Positions 24,784-32,527 of a DNA stretch of 40,911 nucleotides are shown here, piece after piece. The notes below the pieces were generated by a model. That model worked only from the letters and a program-made list of their open reading frames with translations. It searched no databases and had not been told where the DNA came from. The translations under genes and the position numbers were made by a program. The stretch spans positions 1 through 40,911 of the forward strand of contig JAKPXO010000105.1 in assembly GCA_029567505.1 (NCBI GenBank). The letters run 5' to 3'. This DNA comes from Acidobacteriota bacterium. Its GTDB lineage: Bacteria; Acidobacteriota; Thermoanaerobaculia; UBA5066. The stretch's first letter is position 1. The number at the start of each line of letters is the position of its first letter.

Positions 24784-24944
24784 CTGTGCGTACCTCCTCT
24801 GCTCGACCGGGAGCCGGGGTCGACCGCGCGGGCGAAACGCTCCCGATCCTCGCTGAGCGTCCATTCTCGCTCACGAACCGGTCGGGCGCACGACCCCCGT
24901 GCGGGGGCGGTCCCCTGGCACGCGTTTTCGATACGATCCCTCCG

Positions 24945-25361
24945 ATGGCCCTCCGCCCCGCAGCTTCGGCACGACCGCTCGCCGCGCTGGCGCTCGCGGT
25001 GTCTCTCCTGCCGTTCACGCTCCCGGCAGGGCCTCCGGCGCCCTGCCCCGCCTCCGTGCCGTCGCCCGCGTCGGGCTGCTGCCCCTCGAGCGCCCCGCCC
25101 GCCTGCCCGGCCTGTCCCACCGAGGGTCGCCCTTCGGCGCCGACGGCGCCGAAGAGGGCGGCCGCCTGCTGCTCCCCCGCGGCGGTCCTCCCCCGCGCCT
25201 CGAGGCTGATCGAGGCGGAGGCCCCGTCGGCGCGGGCCGACGGCCTCGTCCGGGTCCGATCCTCCCGCTCCACGGCGCGCGCGGAGGCCGACGCCCGGCG
25301 GTCGTCCGTCGTCGCCGCGTCTCCTCCCCCTCGTCTCCTCGCCTGCACGTTCCGGAACTGA
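24945..25361 (+). CDS. Secreted Cys-rich protein, unknown (gene 1 of pair)
   Basis: This is a 138-residue protein with a signal peptide (Leu/Ala-rich core ending near PAGPPAP) and eight Cys residues. They include GCCPSS, ACPACP and AACCSPA clusters in the first half of the mature chain. The C-terminal ~60 residues are Arg/Ser/Ala-rich. The cysteines suggest metal binding or disulfides, but I recognise no family. A -10-like TACGAT (24932-24937) lies 7 bases before the ATG, so a leaderless start is possible; no ribosome-binding site is obvious. It is the first of two Cys-rich secreted genes. The low-complexity tail lowers confidence. Confidence 0.45.
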   Translation: MALRPAASARPLAALALAVSLLPFTLPAGPPAPCPASVPSPASGCCPSSAPPACPACPTEGRPSAPTAPKRAAACCSPAAVLPRASRLIEAEAPSARADGLVRVRSSRSTARAEADARRSSVVAASPPPRLLACTFRN

Positions 25362-25489
25362 CCGGTCCCGCGGGAGGCACCACGTCTTCCGCGCCGCGAG
25401 AGCGGATCGCCTCCGCCCGCCGACCGACGGAAGGGGCGCGGCCCGAAGCCGCGCCCCACGAGAAACGAAGAGACAAGAAGGAGAACCTC

Positions 25490-25741
25490 ATGCGTCAGAT
25501 CGCTTCCCTCGCCCTCGCTCTCGCCCTCGTCGCCGCCCCGGCCGCGCTCGCCGGACCGGAATGCGCCGGCCATGCCAAGGCCGCCTCCTGCTGCGCGAAG
25601 AAGGACGGCGCCGACGCCGGCAAGAAGTGCGACCCCGCGAGCTGCAAGAAGGACGCCGCGAAGTGCACCCACGCCGACAAGGCCAAGTGCGCCGAGGCGT
25701 GCGCGAAGAAGGCCGAGGCGCCGAAGCCCGCGAAGAGCTGA
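25490..25741 (+). CDS. Small secreted Cys/Lys-rich protein (gene 2 of pair)
   Basis: This 83-residue protein has a clear signal peptide (LALALALVAAPAALAG) and a mature part of about 60 residues with eight Cys residues in short Lys/Ala-rich repeats: SCCAKK, KKCDPASCKK, AKCTHADKAKC, AEACAKK. The regular spacing and two His residues fit a metal-binding periplasmic protein, for example for copper, zinc or nickel. That is inference from composition only. A good ribosome-binding site (AAGGAG) precedes the ATG at 25490. It is followed by a very strong terminator at 25765-25799. Confidence 0.65.
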   Translation: MRQIASLALALALVAAPAALAGPECAGHAKAASCCAKKDGADAGKKCDPASCKKDAAKCTHADKAKCAEACAKKAEAPKPAKS

Positions 25742-25764
25742 GCGCCGACGCTCGAATCCCCGAG

Positions 25765-25799
25765 GGGGCCCGGACGCCGACGGCGTCCGGGCCCCTTTT
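25765..25799 (+). terminator. Strong Rho-independent terminator
   Basis: GGGGCCCGGACGCC (25765-25778) and GGCGTCCGGGCCCC (25782-25795) form a perfect 14-bp stem with a 3-base loop, followed by TTTT (25796-25799). It ends the Cys-rich gene pair. Confidence 0.85.
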
Positions 25800-25879
25800 C
25801 CGTTTCGGGCCGTACGGCGGGGGCCGCGCGCGGCGCGGCCCCGTGAGAAGATGGCCGGCCGGAGGGTTGAGGAGGAGCG

Positions 25880-28800
25880 GTGCCTGGGAGCCGGTCCGGA
25901 CGCGGAGCCCGATTCGCGGGCGCCCTCGCGTTGATCGCGTCGCTCGCCCTCCCCGTCTCCGCCCAGCTCCCGTTCGAGGTGATCGGCCTCGGCGACGGGC
26001 TCCCGCAGTCGCAGCTCCCGACGATGGCGCAGGATCGGGACGGGTTCCTCTGGATCGGGACGCTCGGAGGCCTCGCGCGGTTCGACGGGAACGCGATCGA
26101 GACCTTCTCCACGAAGGACGGCCTTCCCTCGAACTACGTCGAGGAGCTCCTCCTGGACGACGAGGGAACTCTCTGGATCGGCACCGTCGCGGGCGTCGCA
26201 CGGTGGCGCGGGCGACGGCTGGAGCCGTTCCCGGCCGCCGGCGCCGCGCGGTGCCGCGCGATCGCGCGCGACTCCGAAGGACGGATCTGGCTCGGGACGG
26301 AAGAAGGGGTCCTGCGCTGCGAGAAGCACGCCTGCGCCACCGTCTTCGGCGGGCCGGAGCGCCCGGTGACGACATTCGACGTCCTCCCGACGGCGCGCGG
26401 GACGTACGCGGCGACGAGCCGCGGGCTCTACCGGATCGAGGGCGGGGCGGCGGAGCTCGAGGCCGGTCCGCCCGCGCTCGGCGACGGCGGTCGCGCCCTG
26501 GCGGAGACACCGGAGGGGCTCTGGCTCGGGACCGCGACTCGCGGCCTCTGGCTGCGGTCCGGCGCGGAGTGGAAGCCGGTCCCGCTGATGCCGCGCGGCG
26601 GACGGGCCGTCTTCCGGATCACGATCGGTCCTTCGGGTACGTTCTACGTCGCGACGAACGACTCCGGGCTCTTCCTCCGCCGTCCTGGGACGGTCGCGTT
26701 CGAGCGCTGGAGCACCGAGAACGGGCTCCCTTCGAACGTCGTCAACTTCGCGTTCGAGGACCGCGAGGAGAACGTCTGGGTCGGGACCGACGTCGGAGGC
26801 CTCGCCCGCTTCCGCGGGCAGCTCGTCCGGAACCTCGGGGCGAAGGAGGGGCTGCCGTCCTCGTGCGTCTTCTCGATGAGCGAGACGCCGGACGGAGACC
26901 TCTGGCTCGGGACGATGCGTGGAGCGGCTCGCCTCCTGCGCGGCGCGGAACCGCGCGTCGTCGAGGTCGTGGGCGAGGCGCAGGGGCTCGCGAACGAACT
27001 CGTCTTCCGCGCCGAGCGCGACCCCGACGGGAGCCTCTGGGTCTGGTCGGAAGGGGGCCTGCAGCGCCGGCGGCCGGGCGAGGAGCGGCTCGGGCCGGTC
27101 GACGAATACGGCTCGGCGATCAGCGCCGACGTCTGGGGGTTCGCCTTCGACGGCGACGCGCGCCTCTGGGTCGGCAGCCGCCGCGCCGAGGGCGGGCTCG
27201 CCGTGCGTCGCGCGGACGGGACGTGGCGCGTCTTCGACCGCCTCCCGGACGGCTCGCGGATCGACGTGGCGCACGCCCTGGCGCGGCGCCGCGCGGGGGG
27301 CGTCTGGGCGGCGTTCGGCGCACGCCTCGCCGCGTGCGACGGCGAGACTGTCGTCCCGCTCCCCGACCCGCCCGCGGCGATGAGCAGCCCCTACGTGAAC
27401 AAGCTCTTCGAGGACGGCAAGGGGCGCCTCTGGGCCGCGAGCGGGAGCGGCCTGGCCCGGCTCGAGACGGACGGGACGTGGACGCTCCTGACGGACCGCC
27501 TCGGCAGCCCGTACGTCTACTTCGTCGGCGAGGACCGGACGGGGACGATCTGGGTCGGGACGACGCGGGGCGTCTACAGGCTCGGCGCGGGCGACGCCGT
27601 GACGCCGTTCACGCCCGACGACGGCCTCGCCGGGTGGGAGACGAACATCAACGCGTTCCACACCGACCGCGACGGCGTCGTCTGGATCGGGACGGTCGAC
27701 GGCCTCTCGCGGTACGACCCGGCCTCGCACCGCCCGAACGCGCACCCGCCGCGCGTCGTCGTCGAGTCGGTCCGCCTCCCGGGGCGGGAGGTCTCGTTCC
27801 CCACCCGCCTCGAGCTCTCCTGGTCGGAGCGGTCGGCGGCGTTCCGCGTGGCGGTCCTCTCGTACCGCGCCCGGGGACGGACGGCCTACCGCGCCCGCCT
27901 GGAGGGGCTCGAGGAGGGCTGGCTCCCGCCGCGACGCGAGTCCGAGCTTCGCTACACGAACCTCCCCGCCGGCGACCTGACGCTCCACGTCCAGGGGATC
28001 AACGAGTCGGGGCTCTGGGGCGAGGTCGTGAAGATCCCGATCCGAGTCCACCCGCCGTTCTGGATGGCGGCGTGGTTCCGCGCCGCCGTCCTCCTCGCGC
28101 TCGTCGCCGCGGTGGCCGCCACGTTCCGCTGGAGGACGCTCGTCCTCCGCCGGAGGAACCGGGAGCTCGAGCGGGTCGTCGCGGAGCGGACGACCGACCT
28201 CGCCACCGCGAACGACCACCTTCGGCACGCCCAGGGCGAGATCGCGCGGCTCCTCGAGGCGAGCCCGGCCCCGTCCGAGAACGTGGCGAGCTGGTCCCAG
28301 GCGCTCGCCGCCGACGTCGCGAGCGCGATCGGCGCGGAGCGGATCGGCATCTGGGAAGTCCGCGACGACGTCGTCGTCCCCCTCTCCGACGCCGGCCTCG
28401 CTCCGCCACGCATCGACGACCTCCGCGGCTCGACCCCGGGCAGCCCGCGCCCGCTCCCGTCGGAGGAGGGAGCGGCCGTCGTGCCGGTCTCCGGGATGAG
28501 CTCCGAGCTCCGCGGCGCCCTTCGCGTCCTGGGTCCGGCGGTCGTCTGGGGAGAGACCGAGCGGCGGCTCGTGGGCGGGTTCGCGCACCAGCTCGGCGCC
28601 GCGCTCGACATGGCCCACATGCGCCGCCAGCTCTCGACCCTCCGCGAGAAGCGAGAGGCGACGCTCCGCGAGATGCACGAGCAGGGGATCGCCACGCTCC
28701 AGATCTGCCCGCTCTGCGGGCGCTGCTACGACCAGGCGGCCGAGGAATGCGCGGTCGACGGCTCCCCGCTCGACACGCCGCGCCCGCTCCCCTTCGAGCT

Positions 28801-29656
28801 GCTCGGCCGCTACCGGTTCGAGCGCATCCTCGGGCAGGGGGGGATGGCGACGGTCTTCTCCGCCCGCGACACGCGCCTCGCGCGCGACGTCGCCATCAAG
28901 CTGATCCGGCCGGAGCACTTCGGAGATTCCGAGCTCAAGGCCCGTTTCGAGCACGAAGCGCGAACGATCGCCCGGATCTCGCATCCCGGCGTCATCGGCC
29001 TCTTCGACTCCGGCGAGCTCCCCGACGGCACCGCGTTCCTCGTGATGGAGATGCTCCGCGGGCACGACCTGGCGCACGTCCTCCTCGAGTGCGGGACCGG
29101 GACTCCGCGGCAGGTCGCCCAGCTCGCGCGCGAGGCGGGCGCGGCGCTCGCCGCCGCCCACGCGGCGGGCGTCGTCCACCGCGACATCAAGCCGGGGAAC
29201 CTCTTCCTCGCCGACGACCCGGCGGGCTTCCGCGTGAAGGTGCTCGACTTCGGCCTCGCCAAGGAGATGGCCCACGAGCATGGTCTGACGCGCACGGGAA
29301 TGGTCGTCGGGACGCCGGAGTACATGTCCCCCGAGCAGGTGCACGGCTGGAACGTCGACGCGCGCACCGACGTCTACTCGCTCGGCGCCGTCTGCTACGA
29401 GGCGCTCCTCGGCCGCCGGGCGATCCGGGGCGAGGACCTGGGGCGGATCTTGGCGAACGTCATCGACGAGGTCCCGCCCCCCGCCTCGTCGGTCCTCCCC
29501 GGAGTCCCGGAGGCGGCCTCCGTCGCCCTCGCGGCGGCCCTCGCGAAGGACGTCTTCGAGAGGCCGTCCGACGTCGCCGCCTGGTCGGAGACCCTCGCCG
29601 CCTCGCTCGAGACGATGCCGGACGGCCTCGCCTCGGGCTGGACGAGAATCGACTGA
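25880..29656 (+). CDS. Periplasmic beta-propeller sensor fused to Ser/Thr protein kinase
   Basis: This 1258-residue protein appears to be a complete trans-membrane sensor kinase. A signal peptide is followed by about 12 propeller blades (residues ~30-640, repeats such as LWIGTLGGLARF, VWVGTDVGGLARF, LWLGTMRGAARL). A Y_Y_Y-like domain comes next (about 643-726), then one membrane helix (about 729-750). A charged linker with a possible GAF-like region (about 760-940) leads to a zinc-ribbon-like knot (C943, C946, C949, C957 in ICPLCGRCYDQAAEECAVDG). A eukaryotic-type kinase follows (about 975-1240): G-loop GQGGMATVF, K1007 in VAIKLI, D1102 in VVHRDIKPGN, D1123 in LDFGLAK. The propeller plus Y_Y_Y usually sits on histidine kinases. 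The GTG start at 25880 follows GAGGAGG. Confidence 0.9.
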   Translation: MPGSRSGRGARFAGALALIASLALPVSAQLPFEVIGLGDGLPQSQLPTMAQDRDGFLWIGTLGGLARFDGNAIETFSTKDGLPSNYVEELLLDDEGTLWIGTVAGVARWRGRRLEPFPAAGAARCRAIARDSEGRIWLGTEEGVLRCEKHACATVFGGPERPVTTFDVLPTARGTYAATSRGLYRIEGGAAELEAGPPALGDGGRALAETPEGLWLGTATRGLWLRSGAEWKPVPLMPRGGRAVFRITIGPSGTFYVATNDSGLFLRRPGTVAFERWSTENGLPSNVVNFAFEDREENVWVGTDVGGLARFRGQLVRNLGAKEGLPSSCVFSMSETPDGDLWLGTMRGAARLLRGAEPRVVEVVGEAQGLANELVFRAERDPDGSLWVWSEGGLQRRRPGEERLGPVDEYGSAISADVWGFAFDGDARLWVGSRRAEGGLAVRRADGTWRVFDRLPDGSRIDVAHALARRRAGGVWAAFGARLAACDGETVVPLPDPPAAMSSPYVNKLFEDGKGRLWAASGSGLARLETDGTWTLLTDRLGSPYVYFVGEDRTGTIWVGTTRGVYRLGAGDAVTPFTPDDGLAGWETNINAFHTDRDGVVWIGTVDGLSRYDPASHRPNAHPPRVVVESVRLPGREVSFPTRLELSWSERSAAFRVAVLSYRARGRTAYRARLEGLEEGWLPPRRESELRYTNLPAGDLTLHVQGINESGLWGEVVKIPIRVHPPFWMAAWFRAAVLLALVAAVAATFRWRTLVLRRRNRELERVVAERTTDLATANDHLRHAQGEIARLLEASPAPSENVASWSQALAADVASAIGAERIGIWEVRDDVVVPLSDAGLAPPRIDDLRGSTPGSPRPLPSEEGAAVVPVSGMSSELRGALRVLGPAVVWGETERRLVGGFAHQLGAALDMAHMRRQLSTLREKREATLREMHEQGIATLQICPLCGRCYDQAAEECAVDGSPLDTPRPLPFELLGRYRFERILGQGGMATVFSARDTRLARDVAIKLIRPEHFGDSELKARFEHEARTIARISHPGVIGLFDSGELPDGTAFLVMEMLRGHDLAHVLLECGTGTPRQVAQLAREAGAALAAAHAAGVVHRDIKPGNLFLADDPAGFRVKVLDFGLAKEMAHEHGLTRTGMVVGTPEYMSPEQVHGWNVDARTDVYSLGAVCYEALLGRRAIRGEDLGRILANVIDEVPPPASSVLPGVPEAASVALAAALAKDVFERPSDVAAWSETLAASLETMPDGLASGWTRID

Positions 29657-29690
29657 AGCGCGCGGCGCGGCCGCGCCCCGGAGGATCGGC

Positions 29691-30494
29691 ATGAGACGAG
29701 ACAGCCTGCTCCCCGTCGTCGCGCTCGCCCTCGCGGCGATCGTCCCCGTCCTCCCGGCCACGGCGCAGGAGGAGAACCGCGCGACGGACGCGCAGCGGCT
29801 CCGCCGCTACAAGGGCGCGATCGCGAAGTACGAGAGGGCGCTGAAGCTCCTCGAGAAGAGCGACCGCGAGCGGGCGCTCGACGCCCTCGCCGTCAGCATC
29901 GAGGAGATGCCCGACTTCCCGGACTCGCATCTCCTCCGGGCGCGGCTCCTCTACGGCGAGAAGGAGTACTCCCGCGCGCTCGAGGAGGTCGTCGCCGGCC
30001 GGGCCGCGTACGAGAAGACCGCCGACCTGCGCGCGGGGATGCAGGCCGACCGCCGGAAGGCGCTGACGGAGAGGTTGCGCGCGAAGGACGCCGCGATCTC
30101 GGAGCAGTCCGGACGCCTCGCGAAGGCTCCGGCCGACCAGCGGGCACAGATCGAGAGGCTCGTCGCCCGGCTCCAGGGCGAGCGGTTCGACATCGAGCGC
30201 GAGCTCCACGAGCACAGACCCGACCCGCAGGGCGTGCCGGCCCGCTACAGCAGCCTCCACGGGAACGTCCTCCTCCGGCTCGGCCGGGACGCCGAGGCGA
30301 TCGCGCAGTACGAGGAGGCGCTGAAGGCCGACCCGGCGTGGGGCGAGGCGGCGAACAACCTCGCGAGCCTCTACCACATGGCCGGGAAGCACGAGAGGGC
30401 GCTCGAGATCGTCACCCAGGCCGAGAAGCTGGGTGCGCCGCTCCACCCCGAGCTGAAGAAGTCGATCGAAGCGGCCCTCGCCCGCCGTCCGTAG
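29691..30494 (+). CDS. Secreted TPR-repeat protein
   Basis: This 267-residue protein has a signal peptide (LPVVALALAAIVPVLPATAQE). Tetratricopeptide-like helices follow at about residues 45-100 (KYERALKLLEKSDRERALDAL; DSHLLRARLLYGEKEYSRALEEV). A coiled-coil segment covers about 120-180, and two canonical TPRs come near the end (GNVLLRLGRDAEAIAQYEEALKADP, then NNLASLYHMAGKHERALEIV). TPRs bind proteins, so it may be a scaffold. It starts 34 bases after the propeller-kinase gene on the same strand, with GGAGG before the ATG, so the two are probably cotranscribed and could work together in the envelope. Confidence 0.8.
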   Translation: MRRDSLLPVVALALAAIVPVLPATAQEENRATDAQRLRRYKGAIAKYERALKLLEKSDRERALDALAVSIEEMPDFPDSHLLRARLLYGEKEYSRALEEVVAGRAAYEKTADLRAGMQADRRKALTERLRAKDAAISEQSGRLAKAPADQRAQIERLVARLQGERFDIERELHEHRPDPQGVPARYSSLHGNVLLRLGRDAEAIAQYEEALKADPAWGEAANNLASLYHMAGKHERALEIVTQAEKLGAPLHPELKKSIEAALARRP

Positions 30495-30620
30495 GCCGGA
30501 GGCGGGCCGGGACCCGGGCCGGCTCCTCCGGTTCCCCCGACCCTCAATCGGGCATATGCTTACAGGCCGCAGGTTGGGACGGCCCGCCGGCCGGACCCCG
30601 CCCGAATCGAGGAGGTAACG

Positions 30621-31124
30621 ATGGGCACCAGAGGACGCGAGATCGTCGGCATCGACGTCGAGAAGGTCATCGAGATGCTGAACGCGGCCTACGCGAGCGA
30701 GTGGCTCGCGTACTACCAGTACTGGCTCGGCGCGAAGCTGATCAAGGGACCGATGAAGGACGCCGTCGCCGCGGAGCTGACCCTCCACGCGACCGAGGAG
30801 CTGAACCACGCCGTCATGGTCGCGGGCCGGATCCTCCAGCTCGGCGGGACGCCGCTCCTCGACCCGCACGAGTGGTTCGACAAGAGCCCGTGCGCCTACG
30901 ACGCCCCGAAGGACCCGTACGTCGCGGTCCTCCTCGACGAGAACATCGCCGGCGAGCAGTGCGCCATCGACACCTACAAGAAGATCATGGACGCCACGAA
31001 GGACAAGGACATGGTGACCTACAACATGGCGCTCACGATCCTCGAGCAGGAGGTCGAGCACGAGGAGGACCTCCAGAGCCTCAAGGAGGACCTCGACCTC
31101 CTCTTCACGCGCGGGACGAAGTAG
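30621..31124 (+). CDS. Ferritin-like (Dps/bacterioferritin-type) protein
   Basis: This 167-residue four-helix-bundle protein is likely to bind iron and detoxify peroxide or store iron. Helix A has E27 in YASEWLAYYQYW. Helix B has AELTLHATEELNHAVMV with E52, H56, E59/E60 and H63. Later helices carry ENIAGEQCAIDTYKK and EQEVEHEEDLQSL. These give the two-metal ferroxidase ligands of the ferritin superfamily. There is one Cys in the third helix and one in the loop (SPCAYDA), as in some archaeal-type Dps-like proteins. GAGGAGG precedes the ATG. It lies 30 bases upstream of the DUF134 gene. Confidence 0.8.
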   Translation: MGTRGREIVGIDVEKVIEMLNAAYASEWLAYYQYWLGAKLIKGPMKDAVAAELTLHATEELNHAVMVAGRILQLGGTPLLDPHEWFDKSPCAYDAPKDPYVAVLLDENIAGEQCAIDTYKKIMDATKDKDMVTYNMALTILEQEVEHEEDLQSLKEDLDLLFTRGTK

Positions 31125-31154
31125 GGCGAGCCCCGCCCGCGAGGTCCCTTCCCC

Positions 31155-31493
31155 ATGCCCCGTCCCTGCTGCCGCCGCCGGATCGCCGGGGCCCCGCCCG
31201 CCGGGGTCTTCAAGCCTGCCGGCATCCCGGGCCGCTTCCTCGAGGAGGTCGTCCTCGGGCTGGACGGCCTCGAGGCGATTCGCCTCGCGGACCTCGAGGG
31301 GCTCTACCAGGAGGAGGCGGCGGCGCGGATGGGGGTCTCGCGGGCGACGTTCGGGCGGATCGTCGCCGAGGCGCGCCGCCGCGTCGCGGAAGCGCTCGTC
31401 GAAGGGAAGCTCCTCCGGATCGAGGGAGGGCCGGTCTCGGAAACCGAAGAGGGCGCCGAGACCGGCCCCGTTCCGCCGAAGGCGAAAAGGTGA
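31155..31493 (+). CDS. DUF134 family protein (putative helix-turn-helix)
   Basis: The 112-residue protein opens with MPRPCCRRRI and has FKPAGIPGRFLEEVVLGLDGLEAIRLADLEGLYQEEAAARMGVSRATFGRIV, close to what I remember of the DUF134 family, including a sigma-region-4-like helix-turn-helix (QEEAAARMGVSRATFGRIVAEARRRVAEAL). It is probably a DNA-binding regulator. Its Cys pair at positions 5-6 could bind metal. Its stop overlaps the GTG of the next gene by 4 bases, and it follows the ferritin gene closely, so it may control iron/sulfur genes. This is inference. Confidence 0.8.
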   Translation: MPRPCCRRRIAGAPPAGVFKPAGIPGRFLEEVVLGLDGLEAIRLADLEGLYQEEAAARMGVSRATFGRIVAEARRRVAEALVEGKLLRIEGGPVSETEEGAETGPVPPKAKR

Positions 31494-32458
31494 GCGTCCC
31501 GCGCGTCCGCCTCGCCCATCTCCCGACGCCGGTCGAGGAGATGCCTCACCTCACCCAGTCGCTCGGCGGCCCGCGCCTCCTCGTCAAGCGCGACGACCTG
31601 ACCGGACTCGCGCTCGGCGGGAACAAGACCCGGAAGCTGGAGTTCCTCGTCGCCGAGGCCGAGGCGGGCGGGGCGCGGACGCTCGTCACCGCCGGGGCGC
31701 TCCAGTCGAACCACTGCCGGCAGACGGCCGCCGCGGCCGCCCGCTTCGGGATGGGGTGCGTCCTCGTCCTGACGGGCGAGACCCCCGCCTCGCCCACCGG
31801 CAACCACCTCCTCGACCTCCTCTTCGGCGCGCGCGTCGTCCCGGTGGCCGACCGCGCCGACCGGGACCGCGTCCTCGCGGAAACGGTCGCGGCGCTCTCG
31901 GCGGACGGGGCGGCCCCCTACCTCGTCCCGTACGGCGGAAGCAGCCCGACCGGCGCCCTCGGCTACGCGTTCGCGATGGAGGAGCTCCTCGCGCAGGGCG
32001 TGGAGGCCGACTGGCTCGTCTTCGGCACCTCGAGCGGCGGGACCCACGCCGGGCTCCTCCTCGGCCAGCGCCTCTTCGGGTTCCGGGGGAAGGTCCTCGG
32101 GATCAGCATCGACGAGCCGGAGGAGTGGCTGAAGGCGCACGTCTCCGCCCTCGCGTCCGACGCGAGCGAGCGGCTCGGCCCGCGGATCTCCTTCGCCCCT
32201 GCCGACGTCCTTGCCGACGACCGCTACTGCCGCGCCGGCTACGGCGTCTTGACCGACCTCGAGCGCGAGGCGATCCGTCTCTTCGCGCGGCACGAAGGCC
32301 TCCTCCTCGACCCCGTCTACACCGGACGGGCCGCCGGAGGGCTGATCGACCTGGTCCGGAAGGGAGTCTTCCGGCGCGGCGAGCGGGTCCTCTTCTGGAA
32401 CACCGGCGGCCAGCCGGCCCTCTTCTCCGAGAAGTACCAGTCCGCCCTCCTGTCCTGA
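31490..32458 (+). CDS. D-cysteine desulfhydrase / ACC-deaminase-like PLP enzyme
   Basis: The 322-residue protein belongs to the fold-type II PLP family that includes D-cysteine desulfhydrase and 1-aminocyclopropane-1-carboxylate deaminase. Visible features are PTPVEEMPHL, the PLP lysine K46 in LALGGNKTRKLEFL, TAGALQSNHCRQTA, FGTSSGGTHAGL (phosphate site) and LDPVYTGRAAGGL. The motifs do not separate the two activities. D-cysteine desulfhydrase, giving pyruvate, sulfide and ammonia, is the more usual role in bacteria. Start is a GTG at 31490 overlapping the DUF134 stop (GTGA). Confidence 0.8.
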   Translation: MSVPRVRLAHLPTPVEEMPHLTQSLGGPRLLVKRDDLTGLALGGNKTRKLEFLVAEAEAGGARTLVTAGALQSNHCRQTAAAAARFGMGCVLVLTGETPASPTGNHLLDLLFGARVVPVADRADRDRVLAETVAALSADGAAPYLVPYGGSSPTGALGYAFAMEELLAQGVEADWLVFGTSSGGTHAGLLLGQRLFGFRGKVLGISIDEPEEWLKAHVSALASDASERLGPRISFAPADVLADDRYCRAGYGVLTDLEREAIRLFARHEGLLLDPVYTGRAAGGLIDLVRKGVFRRGERVLFWNTGGQPALFSEKYQSALLS

Positions 32459-32527
32459 AGGCGCGCGGCACGCTCCGGGACGAAACCCCAGGCTCGTCCA
32501 GGCGTAGATGACTCTGGAGTGAGCAGC

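Noticed and set aside
23477-29761. A very long open frame of about 2,090 codons on the minus strand
   Set aside because: It lies opposite the propeller-kinase and other clear genes. Its translation is Arg/Pro/Glu/Asp-rich with no family motif, as expected of a shadow frame in high-GC DNA.
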